Of a DNA stretch of 64,000 bases, positions 24,617 to 41,572 are shown piece after piece; within the stretch, counting starts at the first letter, position 1; each line of letters begins with the position of its first letter. The position numbers and the translations under genes were made by a program. The DNA lies in the NCBI GenBank assembly GCA_019914995.1, contig CM034130.1, forward strand, positions 8,742,001 to 8,806,000. Direction: 5' to 3'. The DNA comes from Acanthochlamys bracteata. Taxonomy: Eukaryota; Streptophyta; Magnoliopsida; Pandanales; Velloziaceae. The notes beneath the pieces were generated by a model that ran no database searches, was not told the DNA's origin, and was given only the letters and a program-made list of their open reading frames with translations.

Positions 24617-26179
24617 GGCGGGTGGTGAAAGAAACAAAATGAAGAAATTTGGAGTAAGTCGAGAACGAGAAAAAAAAAGTAGAAAGGAACAGAGGTGATT
24701 AGATCTATTTAACAGAGAAACAAGTACAGTCAGAAGCAAGTTTGCAAACGTGGCGCATTTTTATTCGTAATGTATAGTAATAAAAACTTTAATCTTTTTT
24801 TTAAACTATATTAACATCACCTATAACTTGGCTACATAATTATTTAACCCATTCGTTATTTTTACTGATATAATGGTCATAATAATGTTGATTTAACAGT
24901 AAATGCTATATCAGCATTTTTGGTTTTTTTTTTGTTGAGAAACAACAAACTAATTACATATTAGATTTAAAGTAAAATTTAAAGAAAGTAACTAAATCGA
25001 TAATAAATTTTAAATTCAAGTAGACACATTAATATTTCTCAGAAATAATAAAGTGATAAAATGAAAATGATCCAAAGCATGTACAATTATAGTATATTAC
25101 AGCTTAAGAAGTCATTTGGAAAAGCTTTTCGTTTTACTTTATCATTTTACCGTATTGTGAATATATTTGCAAAAAATAGTTAGAAAGTATTATAATAAAT
25201 ATTTGAAATAGCTAAACATATAAAGCTTTTTGAAATAAATATATATAAATGTTTTATACATTTTATAAGAAATTTATATGCATAATTATATCTTAACGTA
25301 TAATGTCTTTTTTTTTTTACTTTTGAAAGAAAACATTTATTGTACTATGCATAAATTTTTTTTGCTTAAAACATTTAGAAGCCAACCAAAATTCATATCA
25401 AATACAGTCTAATCAAGTTGCAGCAAGCAATTTCAGTTGCAGGCTTGCTGCAGCTGCAGCTGCACTTGCAACCCAAAAACGTAGCCCCCTATTTGGCAAA
25501 CAAAATTGCCCCCCAAAATGAAACATAAGAAGTGTTATTTTAAAATAAGCTCACTTTTCTACAAATAAATTTGATAAATAAATTAAAAATAAAAATATTT
25601 AATAAAAATAAATTTTTATATTATTTTGTATTAAAATAAAATAATAATAAAAAAATTAATTTGATGGACTGAGAAACAATCCGTTAGCATTTATGAATCA
25701 GTAATTAAAGTTGAAATGTAAAAATTAGGAACACCAATCCATAACCGGTACAATTCGGGCTTAGTTTCTTCGATTTCTAATGTCGTGATAATAATGAATG
25801 ATCAATTACTTTTGCTCGAAACTATAGGTTATATATTCGCTTGACAATTTCGAATGATGTGCTCGGATTTTAAATTCAAATCTATGAAAGCCATAAAATC
25901 ACCCTGATACTTCTCCAATTCATGCTAACATTGGAAAATTACCATGAACAACTCTTAATTGTTTGAAATAACAAACAATCACCAATTTATATCCCTGAAT
26001 AATATCAAGTATGGAGTGACGAGTAGTCCGGTATTACCATTCGCATTTTTACTAGAACACAAAAGGAGAACACAGCAAATGAGCAACAAAAGAGACGGAT
26101 ACAAGCAGAGAGATGTATACAAGGAAGTATTATGCATTCTCAGGTAAATATCTTAGAGCCGGTCTATACAGAGAACATC
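24617..26179. other. spacer between HRD3A-like and MGST3-like genes
   Basis: AT-rich. It should include the HRD3A-like promoter and the MGST3-like 3' untranslated region. Around 25,430-25,475 there is a small inverted-repeat cluster of TTGCAG/CTGCAA words (GCTGCAGCTGCAGCTGCA), followed by an AT-rich, poorly bounded MITE-like stretch (about 25,480-25,680). Confidence 0.45.
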
Positions 26180-28645
26180 TTAGATAACTTGTCGCAGCAC
26201 TAGATGGATGCCAAAGGATGCTGAGCAGATAATGAGCCCAAAGAGAGCCACAAAGTTTAATCCCCTGCCAAGACAAGTAGGGTACAGAAGTTGTTAACAC
26301 CCAGAAAATATCAATTAGCTCAAACGATAGGCTAGCTACATATGCGTACAATGAACCAATAAACATACAGAACGCCAACACCTGCTTTAGGTACTAATCC
26401 ATAAACCGCTACTATAACACATTCTCAATTGCAGCATTAGTATTCAAGGAGTGGCTATAGTTGTGGGCCTCTGTCGCCTGTAGCAGCTACAAGATCCTCC
26501 AAACTCGAACAGGTCTACGACCATAGAGAAATTTAAAGGACACTTGTACACAATTCCCCTAGAGTTTGAATCCTATAGATATCTCCTGCAATGCTGACCA
26601 AAATACCTTCAGGTTATATGTTGGAGATCAGTTTTTTACTTCTCTTTTAAACTTTTGATACAAAGAACAATGCTATAGGATCAATGGGCTACATGCAGAA
26701 ATTCTAAATCTAAAGATTGTGTGCGTCATCGGTGAGTCGCTGGAAACTGTTAATTGGCTGCCCAACCATAGGAAGATGCCATTGTTTCTTATACAGTCTA
26801 GCCAATTAGTTTCAAACATCAACCATGCTAATAAACTAAAACCTATTTCATAACCGACAATTTCATAGCTAAAAATAGGGACCAGGATTTGTGCAGAACC
26901 TCTGTCAAGAAGGTGACCACAATATCAACAACTTCAAACACAGCCATAGCTAACCCTCATTCGTTATAAGGAACAAAAAGATTTCATTCTCTCCTCCACC
27001 ACTAAAAGATCGTTAGTGTAAAAGCAAGGAATTACTGGTATGCCAATATCATCATATGCAAAATAGCATGGAGCTTCTATCTCCAAACCATTTTCCTAAT
27101 GCAATCACTCCTCATATTTGATTCTCTTTTTATCGACCTCCTACACATGCTTCTAGAAAAACCTATAACACCGTACACAAGAACAGGCGGAGGTTCTAGC
27201 TCTCACCATGTTTCCATTTCACTCACTCCTTATACTGGACATCTCTTTTTGCCGAAACTCCTACCTTTGCATATATATTTCTAGGTAGATCTTTTTTCCC
27301 TGGTAGATGTTTAAAATTTATTGAAGCTTAATTACACTCAAGAATTACTATTTTTACACCATGGTACTGCATATTTATTACATGCAATATCAAACAACAG
27401 TTTTTTTATTCTATCATATACTGGAAGTTGTGGAAACAAGAAAAAGCAAATCACATGACTGCTCTTGCTGAATGTAACAAGTACTAGTAAAATTAGGATT
27501 GAACTATCAGCCAGACCATGTGTTGAGGATAAAGGCAATGACTACACAAATAACAGCACAGCCAAAAGATACTTAACAAAAAGCAAGAAACAACACGTTT
27601 TGGAGAAATATATTTAAATAGCAAGGTTAAAATACAATGAGGGGAAGACACCACATACCCAATCTTGAGCCGGTTCTCTGGAACTCCCGTGGAATATCCC
27701 TTGAAGTAGAAGAAGCGAAATATTGTATAGGCGAGACCTAGGCAAGCGGCTATGCATGGGTGCTGGATTCCCCCAACCAGGAGGGTTGAGAAGAAGACTG
27801 GCATTAATTCAATAGAGTTCTGGTGCCCCCTCTGCCATGGAACAGACAACAATATAATCACCTATTTGAACTTCAGATTGCTCTAGCCTCTAATATCATA
27901 CAAGAACAAGTAGTAAACCTGTACACAGTTGAACATCTTTGCATCCTTGTTCTCTGATTCAATCGCATATAGGTTAGGATAAAGCACCTTGTACCTGAAG
28001 AACAAGATAGATTAAACAGGAGTGAAGACTGAAATTCGCTTCTGACTAAAATGAATAGGAAATTGCTAGCCAGAACAGTTATGTATATAGCAACTTCCAC
28101 AAAAACACATATTTATGGAACATATACTATGATTTTGTTTAACAAACAGCACATTAATTGGAATTCTTTAACACACACAACAGCAAGTCCCAAAATTATT
28201 CAATCCTTAACAAATCAATGTTAATCCAAGCTAATGAGTAACAACGGAGATGTCAACTAAAACTAGCAGTTGGATCACTTTATTGACAATAAGCAATATA
28301 CTCAAATTGCATTCAGAAAAGGCTACAGTATCAATCAACAGGTGTAAAATTTCAAGCCCAATCTTGTTTCCCTTTCTTTTAATAATATGCTAAAATGTAA
28401 CTTTTCCTAAGATCAGAAACTATAATTCAAGACATCTAAACCTGCAAAATTGGAAAAAAGAAGTCCTTGTAATTAGAGTTGGAAAAAAGAAAGTAGTAGC
28501 ATAATTACTTCTTGCGGGCTTTCCCAACTTGGATCCCCATCCACGTGTTTTGAAGTGAGTAGAGAACCAGAACGAGAACTACGTAGCCATAATTTGTTGG
28601 GAACAGCTCCAACGTCTTCGCCATTTTCGGATCAAACGAAGCCAT
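26180..28645 (-). CDS. microsomal glutathione S-transferase 3-like MAPEG protein
   Basis: Small four-helix membrane enzyme of the MAPEG superfamily; MGST3 members conjugate or peroxidise with glutathione in the ER membrane. Exons: 28,509-28,645; 27,919-27,994; 27,659-27,831; 26,180-26,264. Joined they give 471 bp, or 156 residues, close to the usual 150 or so. Seen: first helix YGYVVLVLVLYSLQNTWMG and the MAPEG motif FNCVQRGHQNSIELMPVFF (the first exon-exon joins are in phase). Then follow GGIQHPCIAACLGLAYTIFR, the family-typical FFYFKGYSTG, and a last helix LNFVALFGLIICSASFG. The start MASFDPKMAK was taken as the first Met of the exon; a second Met at residue 8 is possible. The length, conserved RGHQN and FYFKGY motifs and unbroken frame support an intact gene. 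Confidence 0.93.
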
Positions 28646-29108
28646 CAACAGATTGAAAAAATTTGTTTTGCTGAAATGTTTATGCTACTGTATGGCGTTC
28701 GTTGTTGTTTAATAAATAGTCGACGTATGGTAAGTGATTGTGGAGAATTTTCTGGTAAAGCTCGTGGATTCGTTCCCAAATTTGCACGCGTCGTCTGACT
28801 GACGAGTGAGAGGGCTTGAAATCTGTGGCGCTTAGCTTACCACCATCCACGCAAGTGAAATTCTTTTCTTACTATTTTCTTTTTTTTTAAAATTCGTTTC
28901 GTGTTGCCTAGCGCGTAGCAAGTATCGAATTCGAGTTCCGCTTCATCTATAATAATTATCGTGTTATTGTTTATCTTTTGGTGCTTAGAGCCCGTTTGGT
29001 TCCGAACAGTGGGAACGATTTTTCCTGTCGACCATTTTGGCCATAGCCCCATTAAGATTGGAAGGAAAATCACTCGTATAAAACTTACATGTTACCAACT
29101 TTGGAAAT
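28646..29108. other. 5' flank of the MGST3-like gene
   Basis: Promoter-side spacer. A GAGCCCGTTTGGTTCCGAAC stretch near 28,988 looks like one end of a GTTTGG-family element, but its partner end was not found. Confidence 0.4.
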
Positions 29109-29360
29109 ATTTGGTAGTGCTTATGAAATGAAGTTTTTTTAAAATAAAAAATATTTTTATTTTTTTTAAAAACGAATTATATTTTTTTTATTTCTAAAAA
29201 AATAATAAAAATATGCAATAAAAAGATTTCATTTCGTAGAATTTTTTTATACTTTCTAAATTTTTTCATAAATTTTTTATATATTTATAAAATATGTATT
29301 GAAAACGTGAAATAGAAAATTAAAAAAAAGTGTCGAAAAAAAGTAATCCCAAACACCTCC
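29109..29360. mobile_element. AT-rich MITE-like element (GTTTGG family)
   Basis: Begins ATTTGGTAGTGCTTATGAAA and ends AAGTAATCCCAAACACC, which are imperfect terminal inverted repeats. The core AAAAAGATTTCATTTCGTA matches the copy at 14,608-14,870. Confidence 0.65.
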
Positions 29361-29389
29361 TTAACCATATAAGTTAAAACACCGCTGAC

Positions 29390-29740
29390 AGTACGTTTGA
29401 ATTATATTTTATATTAATTGTTATTTTATATTTATTAATAATTTTTTATTATACTAAAAATTTGTTTTAAACTATACAATATAATATTGTTAATTATTTA
29501 AAAAAAAATTATTTTATAAGTGTTTTGAAACGTCCCTAAGCTTTTTATCGAACTACTTTATTTAACTGGTATGCAAAGCTAAAGATATTTAAAAATACTT
29601 TAAAATTTATACATTATAAAATTTTATTATTATTTATTTTATATTTTTAGATAAAAAATAAATTTTATTTTTGAAATAAGATATATATTTTATGTTTTAA
29701 AATTTATTTATTTAATAAGCATTTACAAACACGTCTTAAA
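29390..29740. repeat. two AT-rich GTTTGA...CAAAC-type segments in tandem
   Basis: Segments 29,390-29,540 (ACGTTTGAATTATA to GTTTTGAAACGTCC) and 29,570-29,740 (GTATGCAAAGCTAAA to TTTACAAACACGTCTTA) resemble degraded or shortened members of the same AT-rich family. Boundaries are approximate. Confidence 0.35.
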
Positions 29741-30227
29741 TCATTTTCAAGAATATCAAGCACAATAGAGTATACACACACTAGAGAATATCAGTGGCAT
29801 TCATGTATAAGTTTAGTTAAACGAATCCAAATAATAGTACACTAAGGTACAGTACTGAGAAGAACAGTGTTTCTTCGTTTTACTTTCTTTTTGTCTTCGA
29901 TTTTGGTTCATAAGAGCATTGCAAGTAGGACGTGTCTGGAAAAGCAATATTATATCTGAAGACATCATAACACGCAAGTTTACATGTTAAACTACTAGAT
30001 CGAACAGAGGTTACAAGAGCTACCAGTTCTTGGGATATCAACAAATAATCTCAGGGCACCATAACTCGAGTTTTACTAATGAAATGCCAGATGCATATAA
30101 CACTAATTGTCAAATTAAAACTGACCTGATTAATTCGGTCCCCAGACATCTTTCAAAGTGAAATGGTAGGAATCATTGGCTTCATAGACCATGGCGTATG
30201 AAGTAATAAACTAGTAGAGCCCGTACG

Positions 30228-30445
30228 AAGCTTTGTTTTTCTATTTTAAAAATTTTATTTTATTTTATATTTTAAAATAATTTTTTATAAAAATTATTTT
30301 AATATTTAAAAAATAAAAAAAATTATATCATAAAATCTTATTATTAATTAATTTATTATATTCTTTAAATGAAAAAAATAAAATTCATTTTTAAAAAAAA
30401 AATTCGTTTCAGAAAAATTCATTTTTAAAAGAATTCACAAATATT
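30228..30445. mobile_element. AT-rich MITE-like element, reverse orientation
   Basis: The core TATCATAAAATCTTATTATT matches the copy at 16,128-16,365. The ends are poorly preserved. It lies 3' of the phytanoyl-CoA dioxygenase family gene. Confidence 0.45.
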
Positions 30446-30839
30446 GTAAGTTTAAAAAACGGCAGCCACACCCGAGCAGTTTATATGGGTAGAATAGCGA
30501 AAGGAACAATATACTATCTAGTATCAGCAGAACAACATCAACTACCATTATAAGTATATGCTACAAATATCTCAAGACAGGAAGCAACATAGTCTCCACA
30601 GGTTTTATGGAAACCAAACAGTGTAGGAAATACCTGAAGCATGGATTTAGCAACCACATGATTGTGCATATATAGCACATAAATTTACTATCTAATTCTT
30701 GACAGACTTTCTTTCTCAAGTTGGGAAACTAAGTTGGCGAGCAACGCCGATGCTCAGAGGCTGCTTCGTCATTAATACATACAACATTCTAGATGCAAAC
30801 CAATTAAGAAGCTTGTCAAATTGATGATGTTGTAAACTC

Positions 30840-33964
<3,125 letters not shown>

Positions 33965-35123
33965 CGCTTTCTGAATTTTGTTGCTACACAGCAAGAGACG
34001 GAGAAGCAAAAACAAACTCTGGAGCTAAAAGCGACCCATTACTTATATTAGGGACCCTATTAACAATGGGCCATCTCTTGACCCATTTAGGCTAGCATCT
34101 GTATCTGAATAATAATATGAACCTAGTTCTTTGCTTTATTAATAAAAAAGAAATTATATCTACTCATGGGACTAATAATCATGATAAATGTACTACAAAA
34201 TAATTACATGTTTTAATTCAAATTCAAGTAACTATTTAAATATTTAAAACGACCATCGTGAGTATATTGTGTCAACATATAAAACTATTCAAGTAACTAT
34301 TATTTTATATGTACTGTTTTGATCTATCTGATGATTTGCTTTTATATATAACTGCTTTGCTTATGCGAAATTGAATATATATATATTTTTTAAAAAAAAG
34401 TTGTAAAATATAAGCAACTTTCTTCAAATAGCATTTGGCGTCGAAACTTACCACGTCAAACTAACGCATGTATCTCATGGTGATTGCATCTCAATAGGCA
34501 TATCTACTAAACTCATGTTTGGTATGATTTTTTTAATAAGATGTTAATTATAAAACTTAAACAAGCCATATGTAGTGATTAAATAATTTTATTAAAAAAT
34601 TATTATATAGAGAATTTTTATTATTTTTAAAATAGAAAATAAAATTATTTTAAAAAAATTTAAGATAAACTTTTTTAAAATATATTTTATTCTAAGCGCT
34701 CTTTCCTACTCCACATGAAACTAAGTCATTATGGTAAAAATTCCAGTCTTAATCGGGTGAAATGTCAACGACGAAACATATATTATATGTTTATTTCAAA
34801 CTTCTCTAGTATTAAAATCCAAATCAGCAAAAATGAATTAAACACACCAACTTAATCATACATGATTAAAAGAGTAACTTCATAAATTTCATTAAAAGTT
34901 GTCTTATTCATATCGATCTTCCCCGTCCCGTCGAAATCACTGTAGTAGCAAGATCACCAACAACGTGAAACAAGTTCTAGTTAATTTAAAAATACAAAAT
35001 ACTATATACATGCATTAGGATAGCGCTTATTCTAAAAACGAGAAACGCGTTTCTCTACATTTGGTGATTATTGTCTTTTCAATTTCAGGTTCAACGGTTT
35101 ACAGACATAGCCGATCATCTTTA
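33965..35123. other. spacer left of the PIP5K gene
   Basis: Non-coding. A GTTTGG-family-like AT-rich stretch lies at about 34,512-34,705 (ATGTTTGGTATGATTTTTTT to TTCTAAGCGCTCTTTCC). Nothing else was recognised. Confidence 0.4.
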
Positions 35124-35377
35124 GGTCCGGTTTGGGATTACTTTTTTTAAATAAAATTTTTTAATTTTTAATTATATATTTTTTAATATATATTTTATAA
35201 ATATTTAAAAATTTTATTTAAAAATTTAAAAAATATAAAAAAATTTTACATAATAAAATTTTTTTAATAAATTTTTTTATTATTTTTTTAAAAATAAAAA
35301 AATAAAACTTATTTTTAAAAAAAAAAATATTTTTTATTTTAAAAAAATTTTATTTGATAAATATTTTCAAACGCTCC
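35124..35377. mobile_element. AT-rich MITE-like element, reverse orientation
   Basis: Starts GGTCCGGTTTGGGATTAC and ends AAATATTTTCAAACGCTCC. The interior is over 90% A/T by eye, with the degraded core TTTTACATAATAAAATTTTT. Confidence 0.6.
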
Positions 35378-36207
35378 CTCACTCTTGCAGCTGACTATTA
35401 TCTCTATTCTCTTGGAATCGAATTTCATTCGCGATCTCTGAAATCTATATTCATCACCATTTCGCAACCACAGCCAAGAAACCAATATTTAATAATAATA
35501 AGATTAGTTAATATTAAATAAGCAGTTAACTGCATTAGTAGTATTTTGGACTCCGAAGAAATTTTGAATACGAATAAGGGTAAATTTGTCATTTGCCGGA
35601 AGGAGGGATATAATGGTCCCCCTGCCTATATTTTCTTCATCCTCCAAACATCTGCAACGTTCCCTAGGCCATCCTCCCACCAGCACAAAGCAACATTACC
35701 ATAGGCCAAAAGAAATACCAAGTTAATTTGCAACTTCAGCTTTCAATACATAATTTTAACAATACAAGTTTAGCTCCCTATTTACTGTATGTATTGAAAT
35801 AATTATAAATTTTGCAGAAATGATCTATAAGCTATAAGTCAAAGTTTCAAACGAAAAATAGATAGCAGCTAGTATTATTAAACATATATTATAGGACTGA
35901 TGTTGCAAAATTACTACAAACATGAAACATCAATAAAGCAAAGCAAACCCAAAACATAAACCTGTCTAACAATTCTACACAGAGCGACTCTTTCTTCATT
36001 TTGTCTTCAGCTTTTCTTTTCTTCTCTCTGTTTCTCCGTCTTTAATTTATTATTATCATTGGTATTGTTATTCTCAAAATTTTCTTCTGTCTCTCTCTTC
36101 ATCAAGCTAAGCTTAGAAGCTTTGGTTGTTCTCCTTCTTCTTCAAGGCAACTTAACTGTTGCAATCTTCTTCTTCTTCTGATAATCCACCAACTTCGGTC
36201 TGTAATA

Positions 36208-36234
36208 ATGGCTGCTTGGATCCGTTTCCATTAG
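36208..36234 (+). promoter_or_regulatory. short upstream ORF of the PIP5K gene
   Basis: Encodes MAAWIRFH and stops 25 bases before the main ATG at 36,260, assuming transcription starts further upstream. Its short distance to the main start could lower translation. The CT/CTTCTT-rich DNA at 35,990-36,180 looks like a plant 5' leader. Confidence 0.4.
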
Positions 36235-36259
36235 CCCAGATCCATTCTCGCGCGCTATA

Positions 36260-39200
36260 ATGCGCCACCACCAACCCTTCCCCTCCTCTTCCGACAACTC
36301 TTCCTCTGCTGCCACCGCCGCCGCCGACGACGACGACGACGAAGACAACCAACACCACCACCATGATTCCAAGCTTCCGCCGCCACGAAGCCGTTCTCAA
36401 GGTTGCAGTGGCCGCCGTGTAACTCCGGCACCTTCGGATTCTGGAACCGGTGCTTTAGCAGGTGGAGGAACAGCAGCAGCGGTAGCGGTGGTGGAGAAAC
36501 TTTTGCCAAATGGAGACCTTTACCGTGGAGGATTTTCCGGCAACGCTCCGCACGGGATCGGGAAGTACTTGTGGCAAGATGGATGTATGTATGAGGGCGA
36601 ATGGCGCCGCGGCAAAGCAGCGGGCAAGGGAAAGTTCTCGTGGCCTTCAGGCGCAACGTTCGAGGGCGAGTTCCGTTCTGGCCGTATGGAAGGGTTCGGG
36701 ACCTTTGTAGGTCCCGATGGCGGAACATACCGTGGTTCCTGGTCCGCTGACAGGCGTCACGGTTACGGAGCTAAACGGTACGCTAACGGAGGTTTGTATG
36801 AGGGCTGGTGGCGCCGGAATCTTCAAGATGGGCAAGGCCGTTACGTCTGGAAAAATGGGAACCAATATGTTGGTGAATGGCGTAACGGGGTGATTAACGG
36901 CCGTGGGGTTTTGATCTGGGCGAATGGGAATAGGTATGATGGTGTTTGGGAGAACGGGATTCCAAAGGGCAGCGGGGTTTTCACTTGGCCGGACGGGAGC
37001 TGTTATGTTGGAAGCTGGAGTAAGGATTCAAAAAGCTCGGGTCCTCACCAGCTCAGCGGTACATTTTACCCAGCTGCAAATATTAATAATGCTCCGGTGA
37101 TGGTGTTTCCTGGAAGGAAGGGGATTGTTTCGGCTTCTAGGAAACGGTCTTCAGTTGATGGAACGGTGATTGCAGGACGGACGAGTGAGGTTGATAAGGC
37201 ATTTCCGAGGATCTGTATCTGGGAGTCTGATGGTGATGCTGGGGATATTACTTGCGACATTATCGACACATTAGAAGCGTCAATGCTCTTTCGGGATGGG
37301 AATTCGATAGAGCAGGGAGCTGCCAGTGCTCTTTCTGTGACACATTGGCGGCGGAGCCCCTGTTGGTTTGCATCGTCTGGTGAGGCAAAGAAACCAGGGC
37401 AGGCGATATCGAAAGGGCATAAGAATTATGAGCTTATGCTCAATCTCCAATTGGGAATCAGGTAGATTGTTTCTGGGATTATGGATATTGTCAACTGCTG
37501 TTTTATTGTGTTTCATTCTTGCAAATGTATGATCTCGCTTCTTTATTAGATACTCAGTCGGGAACTCAGCAGCAAAGCAGATGAGAGAACTCAGGCCAGG
37601 AGATTTTGATGCCAGGGAGAAGTTTTGGACAAGGTTTCCTCCTGAGGGATCAAAGAGTACACCGCCACATCAGACAGCAGAGTTCAGATGGAAAGATTAT
37701 TGTCCTATGGTCTTCAGGTAAGAATTACGAAACTGCTGTGTCAAGTCTAAGTTAATTTAGTTGAATTTTTAATTTTGCTTCAGGGTATTGAAGTACACTT
37801 CTAGATGATTTAAAGTTTCTTTTGCTTTTTTCTTTCTTAATGTTGTGTTATAGTAGCTAACTTTGAAAACATTTGTTTCATCCAGACACCTTAGGAAGTT
37901 GTTTCAAGTTGACCCAGCAGATTATATGATGGCTATTTGTGGGAATGATGCTCTAAGGGAACTCTCTTCTCCTGGAAAGAGTGGCAGTTTCTTCTACTTG
38001 ACCCAGGATGATCGTTTCATGGTAAAGACAGTGAAGAAATCTGAAGTGAAGGTATTTGTAAACCTCTTCTCAATCCTGTTTGGAAATTAACCCAAGTTTG
38101 ATCATGTTTTTTGGCTTCTATTGTTTGAGTATTGGAGAAATATCTAATGCTTTAAAGCAACTTGTAACTAATATTTCTTTCAAAGATCTAGAAAACTATA
38201 ATGTTGAAAGGTGTTTCATACAGACAGTTGGGGCTGTTTTGTGTGGAGACCTTTTTTTTTGGTAATTTTTATGAGTCGCTCTTATAGTTAATTTCTCTTC
38301 AGATGATATCCAAGTATTTGTCATTACTTCTATCTATACATACAATCGTGTGGCAACCAAATTTGCTAGTTTAGAATGAACAGTTCTTTGTGACCAATGC
38401 AGAGAATATAAATTTATTCTCGTATAAATATCTAAAATTTACTACCTTACTATGCTTCAGGTGCTTATTAGGATGCTACACAGTTACTATGAACATGTTT
38501 GCCACTACAAGAGTTCTCTGGTGACTAAATTTTATGGGGTACATTGTGTGAAACCAATCGGCAGTCAGAAGGTAAGCAATTGGTCTTATACCTGCTCTTA
38601 ATGTAATGTTTATATGCATTTTTTGTATTCCCTCTTATATGTTTTCCTCATGGATTTTTAATCAGGTTCGGTTTATTGTAATGGGCAACTTGTTCTGTTC
38701 TGAGTATCGCATTCATAGAAGATTTGACCTTAAGGGTTCTTCACATGGTCGGTCGACTGACATGCCTGAGGAGGAGATTGACGAGACCACCACACTTAAA
38801 GACCTTGACCTTAATTTTGTGTTTCGCCTACAAAAGTCATGGTTCCAAGAACTTCTTGAGTAAGCCTACTTCTTGTAGTAGATGATATGGGTCAATGTCA
38901 GCCACTTTTACCAAATTATTTTTATGTATTTTATGGTCTTAATATATCAACATGTTTGCTCAGGCAAATTGACAGAGATTGTCAGTTTCTGGAAGCTGAA
39001 GGGATCATGGATTATAGCCTTTTGGTTGGGATTCATTTCTGTGATGATAATTCAGCTTCAAGGATGGGTTTATCATCAGATATCTTTGAACTGAGTGAGT
39101 TCATTGTATTACTTATATTACTGGTCTTTTATCTTTGTTGCTTTCCCTAATTTACTATATTATAATGCCCTTCATAATTTCAGGTAGAAATGGCACATCT

Positions 39201-40552
39201 CAGTGTGCTGTGGGCACGCCTGATCAGTTGGCGTCAAATGTACAACATACTCTTGATGGCTGGTATGTTTCGTCAAACTCGTTATTTCAGTGTCCATTAT
39301 TGCATGGGTCTCTTGATCTGGCTACATAGGAAATTGACATGAAATTAGATACACAAGTTGCTATTTATGGTGGCATGCTGATAGTGCAATATATTTTAGC
39401 ATGTTCAAATGCTATACCTCATTGACTCTCTGTTTCCGTGAAGATAGTTGCTACCCACAATCTTCGGACGGTTAAATACCTATTTTCTAGTTCTCTGGCA
39501 ATAGAGATAAATTTCTTCTCCTGTATGGTTTCATTTGATATCTCGAAAAGTGAAAATGTATCTTCCTTTTCAGTTATTGTAATAGGAGACATTGTAAACT
39601 CTCGTGTGAATTACTTATCACGAAATGCAAATGAGCTTTTAAGACCTTGCTAGCACTCCCTTAAGCATATGCACCCCTTAAGTCGAGGATGAAAAAACAG
39701 TATCATAGTGAAACTATAAATGCGACAGTAAAGGCGAATGTATAGCTTGCATTGACTATAGACTAGTAGGTTAAAAGAGAGAGGAGGTGTATATGACTGA
39801 CTGATTTCACATGTGATGGAATACTTAAGAGACTTGGATAAGTTCCACCTTGCCATTTGTTGATTGGTTAGTGCTCCTTAATGCAACTGCTGAGTATCCC
39901 GGAACCCACTTTGCATTCATGGAGGATCAAGTGGTCCCCGAGACACTTGAGGTGGTGGTGTCTTATGGCCTTACAAGTTGTTAATTATATTCAAGTGGAA
40001 TAGTAAGACAGCTACATCATGATGTAGCTGCGATGCTTTTAACCTAGTTAGCTGGATTAAGTATTGCATGATTGAGCCTTGTCCGTTATGTGTTTTGTTC
40101 ACAAAAGACTGCATTATTTCTTGATTGTGTCTTTCTGGGGGATTAGATTTTCTTAAGTATATCTGATTACTGTTCTGAACAGTAGGCTACTCATGTAGAT
40201 GCTTGGTACCTCCAGTTGTACTTTTCATCTTTCATATTTCTCATTAAGCACCTCTGCAAACAGGAAGCCAGTCATTCACCTAGGTTCAAACATACCTGCC
40301 AGGGCAGAGCATGTGTTCAGGAGGAGTGAGTCTGAACCATACTCTCTTGGGCAAAGGGGAGAAATCTATGACGTGATCCTCTATTTTGGGGTAATTGACA
40401 TACTGCAGGACTATGACATAAGCAAGAAACTGGAGCATGCGTACAAATCTTTACAGGTAGATCCCACATCCATTTCAGCAGTGGATCCCAAGCTGTATTC
40501 TAGGAGATTCCGAGACTTCATACAAAGGATCTTTATAGTGGAAGATGACTAG
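36260..40552 (+). CDS. PIP5K: phosphatidylinositol-4-phosphate 5-kinase with MORN repeats (PIP5K1/2-like)
   Basis: Makes PI(4,5)P2 from PI4P at the plasma membrane. Exons: 36,260-37,461; 37,550-37,717; 37,886-38,051; 38,461-38,571; 38,666-38,859; 38,964-39,094; 39,184-39,262; 40,264-40,552. They total 2,340 bp (779 residues), in phase throughout. The N-terminus has a poly-Asp/His low-complexity stretch (about 23-40). Eight MORN units follow (about 80-265; e.g. [38 protein letters not shown]). Next come the family linker [19 protein letters not shown] and the kinase domain from about residue 370. Kinase motifs are [20 protein letters not shown] (ATP-binding Lys), [26 protein letters not shown] and, at the C-terminus, [19 protein letters not shown]; the tail [17 protein letters not shown] is conserved in plant members. 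The layout is that of Arabidopsis PIP5K1-6, closest from memory to PIP5K1/2. Confidence 0.95.
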
Positions 40553-41572
40553 ATCTGAACTGTACAAGTTTTTGTAAGGGAAGCCAAAGTAATCCATCTA
40601 CAGACTGATGAAGATAAAGGCATAACTTCAGAATTCTTGACAGAATAAAGCAACATTGGAGTCATCCTGACCTTTACATCTTTGGGGTAGGACTTCCCCT
40701 TCTAAACGGCATGGTGCATATAAAGTTTATCTAGATCATGAGATGCTTAACCGGTCCACAAACTGTCTACATGAACACATGCAATTTCAGTTGATAAATA
40801 CTATGAAGGTGGTGATGGTGTGGACGGGAGCTGAAGTTTTGGAGCTTAGCCGTGGATTGGAGAATTGTGTTTCTGGACATGCTTGTCCCTTGAAGATTTT
40901 TTGGCTGCAGGCATTTGGACCTTGTTTTGGATTTTCTTTTTCCTATTTCAGGGAACCAAGATTCAAAGACACAGGGCAAGGTAGGACAGGATTATTTTTT
41001 GTTTCCTGAAAAGAAAGGATTCTATATAAGTTATTGTGAGAATTAGAATAAGTTTTTTTTGTACAGGTATAGATTTATGAGAGGATAGACATGATGATTG
41101 TGAGCTGGACCGTGATGGGTGAAATGAGAAATTCTATTCCCCCCTCTTTTGTAAATCTCAAATCACACTACTACTATTGTTTTGTGTTTATTAATTATTA
41201 TTACTATTACTCACTTTTTCTTCTTTCCTAGTGTTTATATTTAGCTTTATCAGAACCTTCATTACTCGGTGTTTGTTGTTAGAATTATTAAAGAAGAATC
41301 TGAGACAACAGCAAGGTGATGGCATCAAAAGCAGAGAAAAACAAAAGAATCAGTAGATCATCCATCCCAGAGAGAGTTTTTATTCATTCATCATCTTCGT
41401 CTCCAAACCTTTTTGCTTTTTCTTTTAACTTAGATTTTTGACTGGTTTGATTCTGAACCTGGTTCTCAGTGACTTTCGTTATTTTTTTCTTCTTCGTTTT
41501 TGTTTTTACAACCAAGGGGCAATAATGGAAACGAGAAAAAGAACGTGGGCTACCGAGCTTACAAACTTATTA
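40553..41572. other. 3' flank of the PIP5K gene
   Basis: Presumed 3' untranslated region and spacer. Reading frames here are short and lack motifs. No terminator or poly-A signal was assigned with confidence. Confidence 0.45.

Noticed and set aside
36255..36728. 157-codon minus-strand frame opposite the PIP5K first exon
   Set aside because: It is an antisense shadow of the GC-rich MORN-coding exon; the plus-strand frame carries clear domains.
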